Source of the DNA: Saprospiraceae bacterium
GTDB taxonomy: Bacteria; Bacteroidota; Bacteroidia; Chitinophagales; Saprospiraceae
Direction of reading: 5' to 3'
DNA length: 64,000 bases
NCBI GenBank assembly: GCA_016719615.1
Contig: JADJYQ010000001.1
Coordinates: forward strand, 1,400,501 to 1,464,500
Both the position numbers and the translations under genes were made by a program. Numbering within the stretch: position 1 is the stretch's first letter; each line of letters opens with the position of its first letter. The notes beneath the pieces are model-generated. The model made no database searches. It was not told where the DNA came from and was given only the letters and a program-made list of their open reading frames with translations. This document shows, piece by piece, positions 38,167 through 47,411 of the stretch.

Positions 38167-38694
38167 GTGAAACTTTTAAAGCCTGTTTGTATTCTTGGGA
38201 TGCCTGCTTCCGGAAAATCTTATTTTGCTGAAGCCCTTGCATTGCATTGGGAAGTTCCATGTATACATTTAGACCAGGTCATAGAAAGAGCTGAAGGCAG
38301 GTCTATTGAGCAAATTTGGGATCGGTATCAGGAATCTGCATTTAGAAGCTTAGAACGGTATTATTTAATGCATCAACTTATTCAAAAGCCGGTGGTGATG
38401 AGCCTTGGTGGCGGGACAGCTGCGCATTTTGATAATATGTTTTTAATCCAAAACTTATCCTTTTCAATATGGTTAAAAGTAGGATTGAGCGTATTGGAAC
38501 AAAGGATTTTGGAAAAGCCAAGGCCTTTGTTTCAAAATTTGGATGAAATTATGCCAAAACTGGAAGCCTTGATGAATTTCAGATATCAGTATTATGAGCG
38601 GGCATCACTTGTGGTGGAATTGAATAACGATGAACCAAAAACACTTACAAATGTTACAACTTATTGTCAACGGCAAAATATAATCAGTGAATAA
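38167..38694 (+). CDS. aroK: Shikimate kinase
   Basis: Phosphorylates shikimate in aromatic amino acid synthesis. P-loop GMPASGKSYF near the N terminus, the shikimate-binding LGGGTAA, and the lid RPLF are visible. The frame is open from a TTG at 38116, but that start would sit inside the divergent lipoprotein gene; the GTG at 38167 gives MKLLKPVCILGMPASGKS, 175 residues, a normal length. The stop is directly followed by the ATG of trxB. Confidence 0.9.
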   Translation: MKLLKPVCILGMPASGKSYFAEALALHWEVPCIHLDQVIERAEGRSIEQIWDRYQESAFRSLERYYLMHQLIQKPVVMSLGGGTAAHFDNMFLIQNLSFSIWLKVGLSVLEQRILEKPRPLFQNLDEIMPKLEALMNFRYQYYERASLVVELNNDEPKTLTNVTTYCQRQNIISE

Positions 38695-39630
38695 ATGAAT
38701 ATCATACACAACACCATCATCATTGGGTCAGGACCAGCTGGATACACCGCTGCCATATATGCTGCGAGAGCAAATATGAATCCTCTTTTGTTTACAGGCA
38801 TTGAGCCGGGAGGGCAACTTATGATTACTACCGAAGTTGAAAATTATCCGGGTTACCCCAATGGAATTCAAGGTCCAAAAATGATGGATGATTTTATGAA
38901 TCAGGCTTTGCGGTTCAATACCCAGATTAAGTACGAAGTCATTACTAAAGTCGATTTTTCAGGTCCTATACATTCTATTTGGACAGAGAGTGGCGAAGAA
39001 TTTAAAGCACATTCGATTATTATTTCTACAGGTGCCAGCGCCAAGTGGTTAGGTATTGATTCTGAAAAAAGGCTCATGAACAAAGGAGTATCTGCCTGTG
39101 CTGTTTGTGATGGCTTTTTCTTTAAAGGTCTAAAAGTTGCAGTTGTTGGAGGTGGAGATACAGCAGCAGAGGAGGCTTCATACCTATCTAAACTATGCCC
39201 CGAGGTACATCTATTGGTTCGTAAGGATTCGATGCGAGCTTCTAAAATTATGCAAGAACGCGTAATGAACAATCCTGTCATCAAAATGCATTGGAATACG
39301 GAGATTGAAGAGATTAAGGGGAATGAAGAAGTTGAAAGTATCAAATTGAGAAATAATATAAGTGGTGAAACTTCTGAAATCGAAGTAAAAGCAGCATTTA
39401 TTGCAATTGGACACAGCCCAAATTCAAAATCTTTTGAAGGATGGATTGATATGGATGAGCAAAATTATATTAAGACCATACCAGGCAGCTCAAAGACCAA
39501 CATCAGTGGCGTTTTTGCATGTGGTGATGTGCAGGATAGAATTTACAGACAAGCGGTTACTGCTGCCGGATCAGGCTGTATGGCCGCACTCGACGCAGAG
39601 AGATATCTCGCTGAACATGGATTGATTTGA
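38695..39630 (+). CDS. trxB: Thioredoxin-disulfide reductase
   Basis: 311 residues. FAD site GSGPAGYTAAIYAARA, redox pair CAVC (about 135-138), NADPH site VGGGDTAAEEA and the second FAD motif GVFACGDVQD. Reduces thioredoxin with NADPH. Adjacent to aroK with no gap and convergent with dnaG (8 bases between stops). Confidence 0.97.
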   Translation: MNIIHNTIIIGSGPAGYTAAIYAARANMNPLLFTGIEPGGQLMITTEVENYPGYPNGIQGPKMMDDFMNQALRFNTQIKYEVITKVDFSGPIHSIWTESGEEFKAHSIIISTGASAKWLGIDSEKRLMNKGVSACAVCDGFFFKGLKVAVVGGGDTAAEEASYLSKLCPEVHLLVRKDSMRASKIMQERVMNNPVIKMHWNTEIEEIKGNEEVESIKLRNNISGETSEIEVKAAFIAIGHSPNSKSFEGWIDMDEQNYIKTIPGSSKTNISGVFACGDVQDRIYRQAVTAAGSGCMAALDAERYLAEHGLI

Positions 39631-39638
39631 TCCTTGAT

Positions 39639-41597
39639 TTATTGTATGATGACTGTCCTCAATAATCCGGCAATGTAATTGCGTTGTTGAATGATATATT
39701 GATGTGATTTTAATTCGATTTCAAGTTCTTCTTCACTCAATTCACTTGATTTAATTTTAGACTCGAAATCCGTAATAGCCTTGTTGTATTTTTTAAGTTT
39801 GAATCTTAGAATTGATTGCGTAACGTCGGAAGCAAAATTAAGATCAGGCTCATTCTGTGTATGAAGAAAGATTCCAAGTTTTTCAGACCAATTCGAACTA
39901 TAATCATATTTATTAAATGAAAAATCCAAAGCTAATTCAGCAAATGTTTTGTTTGTATGATTCAGATAATAATTCAAATCAGGTAACTCTCCATCACTGA
40001 GGAGACCGGATATATCTAAAATCAGGCTCTTATAGATTTCATTGTCGAAAAAGGGTAGTGTATCTGCAATGTTTTCAATGATATAACTAGCGTAAGAAAT
40101 ACCCTGTGTCTCTTCATACCAAAGATGGCCATATAAAATTAAAATCCTGCAAATATCTTTTTCTTGAAATTCATCAGAACCGGCAATAAAAGTTTGTGCT
40201 TTACCTTGGACTGTTTCTTTTGAAGAAAGTTCTTTGAGAATTTGTTCGTCTCGATCTAAAGCAATTCTCTTTTCCTGAAAGGACTTTTGTTTTTGTTGTT
40301 CATGCAATAGTTTATTGCAAGTTTCGATCAGACTTTGTTCATCAACTTTTGTAATGGCCGCAGTTTCTTTGATGTAGATCGATCTTTTTATGGAATCCGG
40401 AATCATCGAAATACTGCGTATGATGTCGTGAATTGCCGTTGATTTTTTAACAGGATCATTTTGGATTTCCTGAATCTGGCTATTTAATTTAAAAAGGATA
40501 AAGTCGACAGCATTCTGCGTTAGAAATTGTTCAAATGCAGTAGAACCTTGTTTTTGGATATACCCGTCGGGATCTTCATTATCGGGGATGACAGCAATTT
40601 TTACATTCATATTTTCCCGAAGAATCAGATCAACACCTCGCGTTGCGGCTTTAATGCCTGCCGGGTCTCCATCATAAAGAATCATGATATTGGGTGTTAT
40701 TCTTTTAATGGCTTGTATTTGCTCTTCGGTGAGTGATGTGCCCGAAGAGGCTACTACATTTTCTATGCCTGCTTGCGAAAGTGAAATGACATCTGTATAC
40801 CCTTCTACCAATATGCATTGATTTTTATCTCGAATGCTTTTTTTTGCAAGATGCAGACCATAAAGCGTTTTGCTCTTTTGATAGAGTTCGGTTTCAGGCG
40901 AATTAATATACTTCGCTACTTTGGAATCACTCGAAAATATTCTTCCTGCAAATGCAATGGGCTTTCCGGTAGAATTATGAATGGGAAATATCAGTCTGTT
41001 CCGAAAAAAGTCTCTGTTGTTTTGGTTTGCCAGCCCCAATTTTTGCAAAAATTCAGCTTTATATCCTTTCTGCATTGCAAACTGAAGTAAATCATCGACA
41101 TCATCTAATGCAAAACCTAAGTCAAATTTTTCAATGGTGGATTCAGAATATCCTCTTTGTTTCAAATAAGACAACGCAACAGATCTACCTATAGGGTTCG
41201 TCCATAAATTGCTTTTAAAATGTTCCAATGCTAATTGGTTAATGATATGTAGGCTTTCGAGTTCTTTTTCTTCAGCAATATTTTCTTCAGTGCGTTGGGT
41301 TTCTTCCAATTGAATCTGGTACTTCTTTGCCAACTGGCGAATTGCTTCAGGAAAAGTAAGTTGCTCTACTTCCATTAAAAACTGTACAGGATTGCCTCCT
41401 TTTCCACATCCAAAACATTTATAAATATTTTTCGAAGCAGATACATAGAACGAAGGTGTCTTTTCTTTATGGAAAGGGCATAATCCGATTAAGTTTGAAC
41501 CACGTGGTTTGAGGTCAACATAGTCTCTGGCTACATCTTCTATTCTCGCGGTTTCAACGACAGCATCTATAGATTTACGAAGGATCATGCCGGGCAA
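39639..41597 (-). CDS. dnaG: DNA primase DnaG
   Basis: 652 residues. Zinc finger ligands Cys40, His43, Cys61 and Cys64 (CPFH ... CFGC), the RNA polymerase domain FAGRIF, TOPRIM motif LVEGYTDVI and the acidic LYDGDPAG are present, followed by a helical DnaB-interaction region. Makes RNA primers for replication. A second ATG three codons in (41588) is an equally possible start. Downstream of dapB on the same strand, 15 bases apart. Confidence 0.96.
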   Translation of the reverse strand: MPGMILRKSIDAVVETARIEDVARDYVDLKPRGSNLIGLCPFHKEKTPSFYVSASKNIYKCFGCGKGGNPVQFLMEVEQLTFPEAIRQLAKKYQIQLEETQRTEENIAEEKELESLHIINQLALEHFKSNLWTNPIGRSVALSYLKQRGYSESTIEKFDLGFALDDVDDLLQFAMQKGYKAEFLQKLGLANQNNRDFFRNRLIFPIHNSTGKPIAFAGRIFSSDSKVAKYINSPETELYQKSKTLYGLHLAKKSIRDKNQCILVEGYTDVISLSQAGIENVVASSGTSLTEEQIQAIKRITPNIMILYDGDPAGIKAATRGVDLILRENMNVKIAVIPDNEDPDGYIQKQGSTAFEQFLTQNAVDFILFKLNSQIQEIQNDPVKKSTAIHDIIRSISMIPDSIKRSIYIKETAAITKVDEQSLIETCNKLLHEQQKQKSFQEKRIALDRDEQILKELSSKETVQGKAQTFIAGSDEFQEKDICRILILYGHLWYEETQGISYASYIIENIADTLPFFDNEIYKSLILDISGLLSDGELPDLNYYLNHTNKTFAELALDFSFNKYDYSSNWSEKLGIFLHTQNEPDLNFASDVTQSILRFKLKKYNKAITDFESKIKSSELSEEELEIELKSHQYIIQQRNYIAGLLRTVIIQ

Positions 41598-41612
41598 TTA
41601 TTGTCATAAAAA

Positions 41613-42335
41613 TTATATTGCATTGAGGTCCAATACATCTAACATGGTATATACTCCCTTTTTATCAAGGACCCACTCAGCAGCAAGTACTGCCCCTTTT
41701 GCAAATCCAGTTCTAGTAAAAGCTTCATGTTTGATTTCTATTTCGTCAATTTCAGATTGATATTTAACAAAATGAGTTCCTACGACTTCATTTTCGCGAA
41801 TGGATTGAATGGGAAGTAAATGATCAGAAAAAGAATTTTCCAATTGCCAATCTTTGTAGGAAGGGTGTACTTGAAGGATATCGTTTGCCAAACTTATCGC
41901 AGTGCCACTCGGTGCATCCAATTTATGTATGTGGTGAATTTCTTTTATGGAGCAATGATAATTGGGATGCTTGGCCATCCATTCGGCTAATTTTTTATTA
42001 ATGCTGAAAAACAATTGTACACCCACACTAAAATTAGAAGAATACACTAATGCACCTTCATTTTCAAGTATATTGTGTTTAATGGAATCCCATTCTTTGA
42101 GCCAACCGGTAGTGCCGCAAACCACCGGAATTTTTTCTATTGCACATATTTGCAAATGTGCAATAGCAGATTCAGGTCTTGTAAATTCAATAGCAAGGTC
42201 TGAATCTTTTAAAGCCGGCAATAAGTCAGAAGCATTGGCATTTGAGATGCGACCACTTATTTGGTGTCCTCTTTCCAAAGCAATGTGTTCAATGGCTTTG
42301 CCCATTTTTCCATATCCGATTAAGCAAATTCTCAC
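41613..42335 (-). CDS. dapB: 4-hydroxy-tetrahydrodipicolinate reductase
   Basis: 240 residues. NAD(P)H site IGYGKMGKAIEH at the N terminus, CGTTGW, and the substrate motif EIHHIHKLDAPSGTA. Third-from-first step of the lysine/diaminopimelate branch. A TAATTTTG promoter (42384-42391 on the minus strand) lies about 50 bases before the start; dnaG follows in the same transcript. Confidence 0.96.
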   Translation of the reverse strand: MRICLIGYGKMGKAIEHIALERGHQISGRISNANASDLLPALKDSDLAIEFTRPESAIAHLQICAIEKIPVVCGTTGWLKEWDSIKHNILENEGALVYSSNFSVGVQLFFSINKKLAEWMAKHPNYHCSIKEIHHIHKLDAPSGTAISLANDILQVHPSYKDWQLENSFSDHLLPIQSIRENEVVGTHFVKYQSEIDEIEIKHEAFTRTGFAKGAVLAAEWVLDKKGVYTMLDVLDLNAI

Positions 42336-42383
42336 AACTATCTGATTGTAAAGTATTTATAAATTATAAAGTCAATTTGGTTC

Positions 42384-42391
42384 CAAAATTA
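42384..42391 (-). promoter_or_regulatory. Candidate -7 element (TAATTTTG) for dapB-dnaG
   Basis: Exact TAnnTTTG match on the minus strand, predicted leader of about 40 bases before the dapB ATG. Confidence 0.45.
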
Positions 42392-42435
42392 GCAGATTAA
42401 GTTAAAATTATAGAGCAGGGTCAGCGAATATAGTA

Positions 42436-42443
42436 TAATTTTG
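42436..42443 (+). promoter_or_regulatory. Candidate -7 element (TAATTTTG) for accD
   Basis: Exact TAnnTTTG match on the plus strand about 45 bases before the accD ATG; no clear TTG element at the -33 position, so the call is weaker than for dapB. Confidence 0.35.
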
Positions 42444-42487
42444 CTCCACTCCCATGAGCAATTTTAAGGATCATAAATCAAGAAGTA

Positions 42488-43345
42488 ATGGGTTGGTTTA
42501 AGCGACTCAAGGAAGGTATTTCAACAGCGACGAAGGGAAAAAAGGAAACACCCGATGGCATTTGGTTCAAGTGTCCGGAATGTTCTGAAATGACAACTAC
42601 AAAGTTGTTGAAGGAATCCCTATACAAATGTCCGAAGTGCAATTATCATACCCGGATAAGCTCTGAAAAATATTTTGAAATTATCTATGATGGAGATTAT
42701 GTAGAACTTTTTGATAATCTCGAATCCAGCGACTTTTTAAACTTTACAGACTTACAGTCCTATTCTAAAAGACTGGAAGAAGCCAAAAAAAATTCTGGAT
42801 TTGATGACAGCATTTCTGTTGCAGTCGGCAAGGTCAATAAAAGGGAATTGGTTACAGCAGCTATGGATTTTACATTCATTGGGGGTTCTATGGGATCTGT
42901 AATGGGCGAAAAAATTAGCAGGGCTATTGATTTTTGTATTGAACATCGAGTTCCATTTATGATTATTTCAAAGTCTGGTGGAGCCAGAATGATGGAATCT
43001 GCTTTTTCATTGATGCAGATGGCGAAATCGTCAGCCAAGTTGACATTGCTTGCCAAACATAAAATACCCTATTTCTCCTTTCTTACTGACCCAACAACTG
43101 GTGGCGTGACTGCTTCTTTTGCAATGTTGGGAGATATTAATTTTTCGGAGCCAAATGCACTCATTGGTTTTGCCGGACCACGCGTGGTCAAGGAAACCAT
43201 CAAACGAGACCTACCTGAAGGGTTTCAACGTTCTGAATTTTTACTGGAAAATGGTTTTCTCGATTTTATTATCGACCGAAAAGATCTTAAAAATACCTTG
43301 TCAGATCTCATTGAGCTTACTTTTCCCAATGCTGTCGAAGAGTAA
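42488..43345 (+). CDS. accD: Acetyl-CoA carboxylase carboxyltransferase subunit beta
   Basis: 285 residues. The zinc ribbon CPECSEMTTTKLL ... CPKC is at about 29-52, followed by the crotonase-like core with SGGARMMESA, LTDPTTGGVTASFA and GFAGPRVV. Transfers carboxyl from biotin to acetyl-CoA for fatty acid synthesis; the alpha subunit is not in the window. Confidence 0.97.
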   Translation: MGWFKRLKEGISTATKGKKETPDGIWFKCPECSEMTTTKLLKESLYKCPKCNYHTRISSEKYFEIIYDGDYVELFDNLESSDFLNFTDLQSYSKRLEEAKKNSGFDDSISVAVGKVNKRELVTAAMDFTFIGGSMGSVMGEKISRAIDFCIEHRVPFMIISKSGGARMMESAFSLMQMAKSSAKLTLLAKHKIPYFSFLTDPTTGGVTASFAMLGDINFSEPNALIGFAGPRVVKETIKRDLPEGFQRSEFLLENGFLDFIIDRKDLKNTLSDLIELTFPNAVEE

Positions 43346-43356
43346 GTGTTTTGGAA

Positions 43357-44976
43357 TTAATCTTGAGCTTCCTGCTCTTCTGCGATTAACATTTCGGTGG
43401 CATGCATTTCCAGGCGCTCCAGTAATACATCAAAGTATAATTCACCAAATTGGAAATAATAAGCCAGGAAATTAAAATGCCTTTCCTGCGGAATTCCTTC
43501 TGGGAATAATTGATCTTTTATTTTATAGATGACTTGTAATTCTGTATCAAATTTAGATTTTTGGTATTTTCTGATTTTTTGCTCGATGTGCTCTTTGGAT
43601 TTAATCATTTTTTGGATTTCAGCGGCAATACTTGATTGCGTAGAAGCATCGAGTGAAGAGATCAGTTGCTTTATTTTTAAAAGTACATCTTCAATATCTT
43701 GAAAAGCTTTTGCAGGTACCGGAGATATATTTTCATGAGTAGCCAGAAGTTGTGCTTCCAATTCATTCTTAGACTTAAAAAAATCTAATTTAAGAATTCC
43801 GGATTTTTGGATTTTTTGAGACATGGCTTGGTCTATATACCATAATGAATGTCTTCTTATCAAAGCAGGAAACGATACATGAATGGCTGCAAATGAACTG
43901 TATAATTGCATCCAATAATTAATTTCTGCTCCACCACCAATAAATGCAACATTGGGGAAAAGTATTTCCTGGTATATAGGACGGAGCATTACATTCGGAC
44001 TAAAGTTTTCAGGATGTAATTTAACTTCCAATTGAATTTCATCCAAAGTCCATGTTTTTGTATTATCGACAAGAGAAAAATGATGTGCACTTAATTTTAC
44101 AATCCGTTTTCTGCCGCTGGAATGGTGATAAAATAAATTTAATTCTCTGGGGTTTACCTGAAGTTGGAAGCCTTGTTGGAGTAGCAGTTCGCTACTTTGT
44201 TTGGTGGAACTGTAGATAAATTGTTCAGAAAGTTCCTGTAGTAGAATGGGTATCAATTTTTCTTTTGCTAGCGGATCATCCGGATCAAAATAGATCAATC
44301 CGTAGTTGCTGAATAACTTCGTTGTAAAGTGTCTGAAATAGGAAGCATAGTTGCTGGAATTTTGAACAATATGGAGTTCTTCTTCCAGAAATTGTTGTGC
44401 AAAAGTATTCGCTTTGAATACCTCCATTAATTCATGTATTACTTGAGTTAAATTATGGGTAGTTAATCTGCCAACGGCTTTCCCAGGAATTTCATTCCAT
44501 TGAATTTTTTTATTAAAAATATAGAGATGATTAATTTCATCAAAATCGTGATCCTCATTTCCTGAAAAATAGATAGGGATAAATTCGTTATCAGGGTATT
44601 CTTTTTTGAGCTGACGGCAATAAGCAATCGTTGACAAAATCTTGTAAATCCAATACAAGGGTCCTCCAAAAATACAAGGTTGATGAGCACAGATGACTGT
44701 AAAACAATTTGGCTGAATAAGTTTGCGGATATTATCTAAAGTAAGTTGACAATTGTGCGTATCCTTATATTGCGCCAACAGGAGATCCATAATTTCCTGC
44801 CGTCCTTGAAAGCTTTGCCTTTCTTTCAAAGCCCGCGTTATTTGCTGCTGGTAGGAACTCGCGCCGATAATGGGTTCCAGTGCCTCCGGTTGATAAATGT
44901 AATGCAGATCAAACTTGCTGAGACCTGATAATTGGTCTGCTTGAATCGTTTGAAAATTGAGTTTTAATTTTTTCAT
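43357..44976 (-). CDS. bshC: Bacillithiol biosynthesis cysteine-adding enzyme BshC
   Basis: 539 residues, the normal BshC length. The family blocks AHQPCIFGGPLYWIYKI and FSGNEDHDFDEI are present, and the C-terminal half carries the expected long coiled coil. BshC adds cysteine to GlcN-malate as the last step of bacillithiol synthesis, the low-molecular-weight thiol of many Bacteroidota. Convergent with accD (11 bases between stops). Confidence 0.93.
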   Translation of the reverse strand: MKKLKLNFQTIQADQLSGLSKFDLHYIYQPEALEPIIGASSYQQQITRALKERQSFQGRQEIMDLLLAQYKDTHNCQLTLDNIRKLIQPNCFTVICAHQPCIFGGPLYWIYKILSTIAYCRQLKKEYPDNEFIPIYFSGNEDHDFDEINHLYIFNKKIQWNEIPGKAVGRLTTHNLTQVIHELMEVFKANTFAQQFLEEELHIVQNSSNYASYFRHFTTKLFSNYGLIYFDPDDPLAKEKLIPILLQELSEQFIYSSTKQSSELLLQQGFQLQVNPRELNLFYHHSSGRKRIVKLSAHHFSLVDNTKTWTLDEIQLEVKLHPENFSPNVMLRPIYQEILFPNVAFIGGGAEINYWMQLYSSFAAIHVSFPALIRRHSLWYIDQAMSQKIQKSGILKLDFFKSKNELEAQLLATHENISPVPAKAFQDIEDVLLKIKQLISSLDASTQSSIAAEIQKMIKSKEHIEQKIRKYQKSKFDTELQVIYKIKDQLFPEGIPQERHFNFLAYYFQFGELYFDVLLERLEMHATEMLIAEEQEAQD

Positions 44977-45012
44977 AGATGCTTGGCAAAGGTATTTACT
45001 TTTACATTTTAA

Positions 45013-46078
45013 ATGGAAGGAACTGTGCTAAGGTATTTTTTAAATAAAATCGGATTGTTAGTGTTGTCTATTCTGGCTGTGATTATCGCCATTAGTCTGA
45101 TTGTTTATAAGGCTCCGGTCGATCCTGCCAGTCTTCAATTTGGCCAGCGAACAGATCCGGAAGCATTGAATAAGCTCAGGCAACAATATTTTTTAGATAG
45201 GCCTTATTATATACAAGTCCTCAAATATTTGGAGGATATTAGTCCTGTTCAGATCGCGCATTCAAATGATAATCGTCTAAAGGAATATCAGTATGCCACA
45301 CTTTTTCAATTAAAACATCAGAGGCTTATTTTAAAATGGCCATATTTACGGAAATCTTATGTAAGTGGAGAGTCTGTTTCAAATTTAATTAGAGAAGCAT
45401 TTCCTTCAACACTTTTGTTAGGAGCTGCAGCACTTGTATTTGCTTTTGTCGTAGGGATGATATTGGGAATTTTGGCAGCGCTTTTTAGAAATACCGGAAT
45501 CGATCAATCGATCTTAAGTGTTTCAACATTGTTTTATAGTGTGCCGAGTTATATTTCAGCGATTATTTTTGCTTTGATATTTGGATATTACTTAAGGGAC
45601 TATACTGGATTACCTATTCAAGGGTCTGTATTTGGATTGGATGATTTTGGAAATGAAATTACAGATTGGAGTAAACTCATTTTGCCGTCAATTGCATTAG
45701 GAATCAGACCAATAGCTATGATTTGTCAAATGACGAGGGCATCGCTTATAGAAGCATTGAATGAACCCTATATTTTAACTGCCAGGGCTTATGGTATTAA
45801 AAAATTCTAAAGTACTTTTTCGACAGGTATTTCCGAATGCATGGAATCCAATTATCACGACATTGAGTGGTTGGCTGGCATCTTTGTTGACCGGCGCTTT
45901 TTTTGTAGAATATGTATTTAATTTCAGAGGATTGGGCGATTTAACCATTCAGAGTTTGAGTCAGTTTGATGTACCTGTGGTTTTAGGTTGTTGTGTAGTC
46001 ACGGTAAGTGTATTCATTGTAACAAATCTGTTTGTTGATATTTTATATTCACTTACAGATCCAAGGATTAAAATTTAA
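45013..46078 (+). pseudogene. DppB/OppB-type ABC transporter permease split by one-base frameshift
   Basis: Two frames make one permease of about 355 residues. The first (45013-45810) has the N-terminal helix, a long periplasmic loop and the helices of a BPD permease up to the EAA-type loop ILTARAYGIKK, then stops. The second (frame of 45791-46078) resumes with SKVLFRQVFPNAWNPIIT and the final helices, ending ending SLTDPRIKI. Removing one A from the six-A run at 45799-45804 restores ARAYGIKNSKVLFRQVFPNA, which aligns without gaps to DppB proteins. Imports peptides or nickel in relatives; no partner genes are nearby. Confidence 0.85.
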
Positions 46079-46709
46079 AACTTATCGTCCCCAACAAGCG
46101 TGAAGCATTTTTATCAAACTTCAGTTTTTTTCCAAAAAAAGTAACGTGTTCTCCGTACTTACTGAAATTTCCTTCATGTTTGATATCAATTCCAATAAAA
46201 CCGATGTCAAAACCCAGGCCAGCCTGGTATCCAAATGTAGCAGTTTCAAATTTATCATCATAACCACCAACATCAAAAAGCTCTGATGAATTATGAATAA
46301 AAAAATGCGCAACAGGTCCAGCGTATAATCTAATGAGTCCGGCTTTGAATCCTATAATTACAGGTAGATCGATGTATTGATATTTTTCGGATTTGATGGA
46401 ATCAAGGGTATTGGGAACGGAGAAATCCTTTACTTTAAAGTTAGCTTTATTAGAGTTGAATTGCAATTCAGGTTGAATATAAAAATGATTGAATTTTAAT
46501 TGGAGACCAATGCCAAAATGATAACCATAAGACGCTTTTTCCAAAGCAAATTGAAAAGAATCTAAGGTAGACTGATTGGTAATTATAAAATCAGATGCTT
46601 TTACATCCACACTGTGCAGACCTCCATAAACGAGCAGGTTTAACTGTGATTTAGCATTAAACCCAAAAAAAAGTACAATAAAGCTTAAAAAATATTTATT
46701 CACATTCAT
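46068..46709 (-). CDS. PorT-family outer-membrane beta-barrel protein
   Basis: 213 residues. Signal peptide ending NAKSQ, then barrel strands: YGYHFGIGLQLKF, FYIQPELQFNSN, YQYIDLPVIIGFKAG, LIRLYAGPVAHFF, FGYQAGLGFDIGFIGIDIKHEG and a C-terminal ISFKF. The block YIDLPVIIGFK is the PorT/OMP_b-brl_2 signature. The 3' end overlaps the permease 3' end by 11 bases. A TATATTTG promoter lies only 12 bases before the start codon. Confidence 0.85.
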   Translation of the reverse strand: MNVNKYFLSFIVLFFGFNAKSQLNLLVYGGLHSVDVKASDFIITNQSTLDSFQFALEKASYGYHFGIGLQLKFNHFYIQPELQFNSNKANFKVKDFSVPNTLDSIKSEKYQYIDLPVIIGFKAGLIRLYAGPVAHFFIHNSSELFDVGGYDDKFETATFGYQAGLGFDIGFIGIDIKHEGNFSKYGEHVTFFGKKLKFDKNASRLLGTISFKF

Positions 46710-46720
46710 TTAGTTTCATA

Positions 46721-46728
46721 CAAATATA
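46721..46728 (-). promoter_or_regulatory. Candidate -7 element (TATATTTG) for the PorT-like gene
   Basis: Exact TAnnTTTG match on the minus strand; transcription would begin only a few bases before the ATG at 46709, giving a very short leader. Confidence 0.4.
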
Positions 46729-46810
46729 CGTTTTTATTTAATAAGTTATTTTTTGTACATTAGCATTTTAGGATATTCTTAACGAACTTTGTGTTGAAAA
46801 CGAAACGAGG

Positions 46811-47407
46811 ATGCAAGTCGAATTTATGGGATCATTTCCCAGCTATTCCAAAATACCGGAAGGCACTATGCCTGAAATCAGTTTTTGGGGGCGTTCCAAT
46901 GTAGGTAAAAGCAGCCTTATTAATATGCTTTGCCATCGCAAGCAATTGGCAAAAGTATCTGGGGTTCCGGGTAAAACACAGGCATTTGTGCAATATTTGA
47001 TCGATTCAAACTGGCTTTTAATGGATTTGCCGGGTTATGGTTATGCCAAAGTTTCTAAAAAACTCAAAGCACATTGGACCTTTGAAATTCCTAAATATTT
47101 AAAAAACAGAAGCAATCTTTGTTTGTTGAATTTGTTAGTAGACGCATCAATACCACCTCAGGAGATTGATCTGGAAACTATGCGATATTTAGCTAAACTT
47201 GAAGTGCCTTTTTATATTATATTTACGAAAACAGATAGATGTTCAAAGTCACAACTGAAGAAATTTAAAATGGAAATGGAGAATGAAATGTTAAAAGATT
47301 GGGAGACCACGCCACCAATTTTTGAAGTGAGTGCATATACGTCCAGTGGCAAAATTGAACTCCTGGATTCTTTTCAATCGATTTTGAAACAAATTATTGA
47401 AAACTGA
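46811..47407 (+). CDS. engB: Ribosome biogenesis GTP-binding protein EngB/YsxC
   Basis: 198 residues. G1 GRSNVGKSSL, G2 PGKTQ, G3 DLPGYG, G4 TKTD and G5 SAYTSSG are all in place. EngB helps assemble the large ribosomal subunit. Five genes follow on the same strand, starting with the acyltransferase 4 bases after the stop. Confidence 0.96.
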   Translation: MQVEFMGSFPSYSKIPEGTMPEISFWGRSNVGKSSLINMLCHRKQLAKVSGVPGKTQAFVQYLIDSNWLLMDLPGYGYAKVSKKLKAHWTFEIPKYLKNRSNLCLLNLLVDASIPPQEIDLETMRYLAKLEVPFYIIFTKTDRCSKSQLKKFKMEMENEMLKDWETTPPIFEVSAYTSSGKIELLDSFQSILKQIIEN

Positions 47408-47411
47408 AAAG

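Noticed and set aside
38901..39344. A 147-residue minus-strand frame
   Set aside because: Antisense to trxB, no family features.
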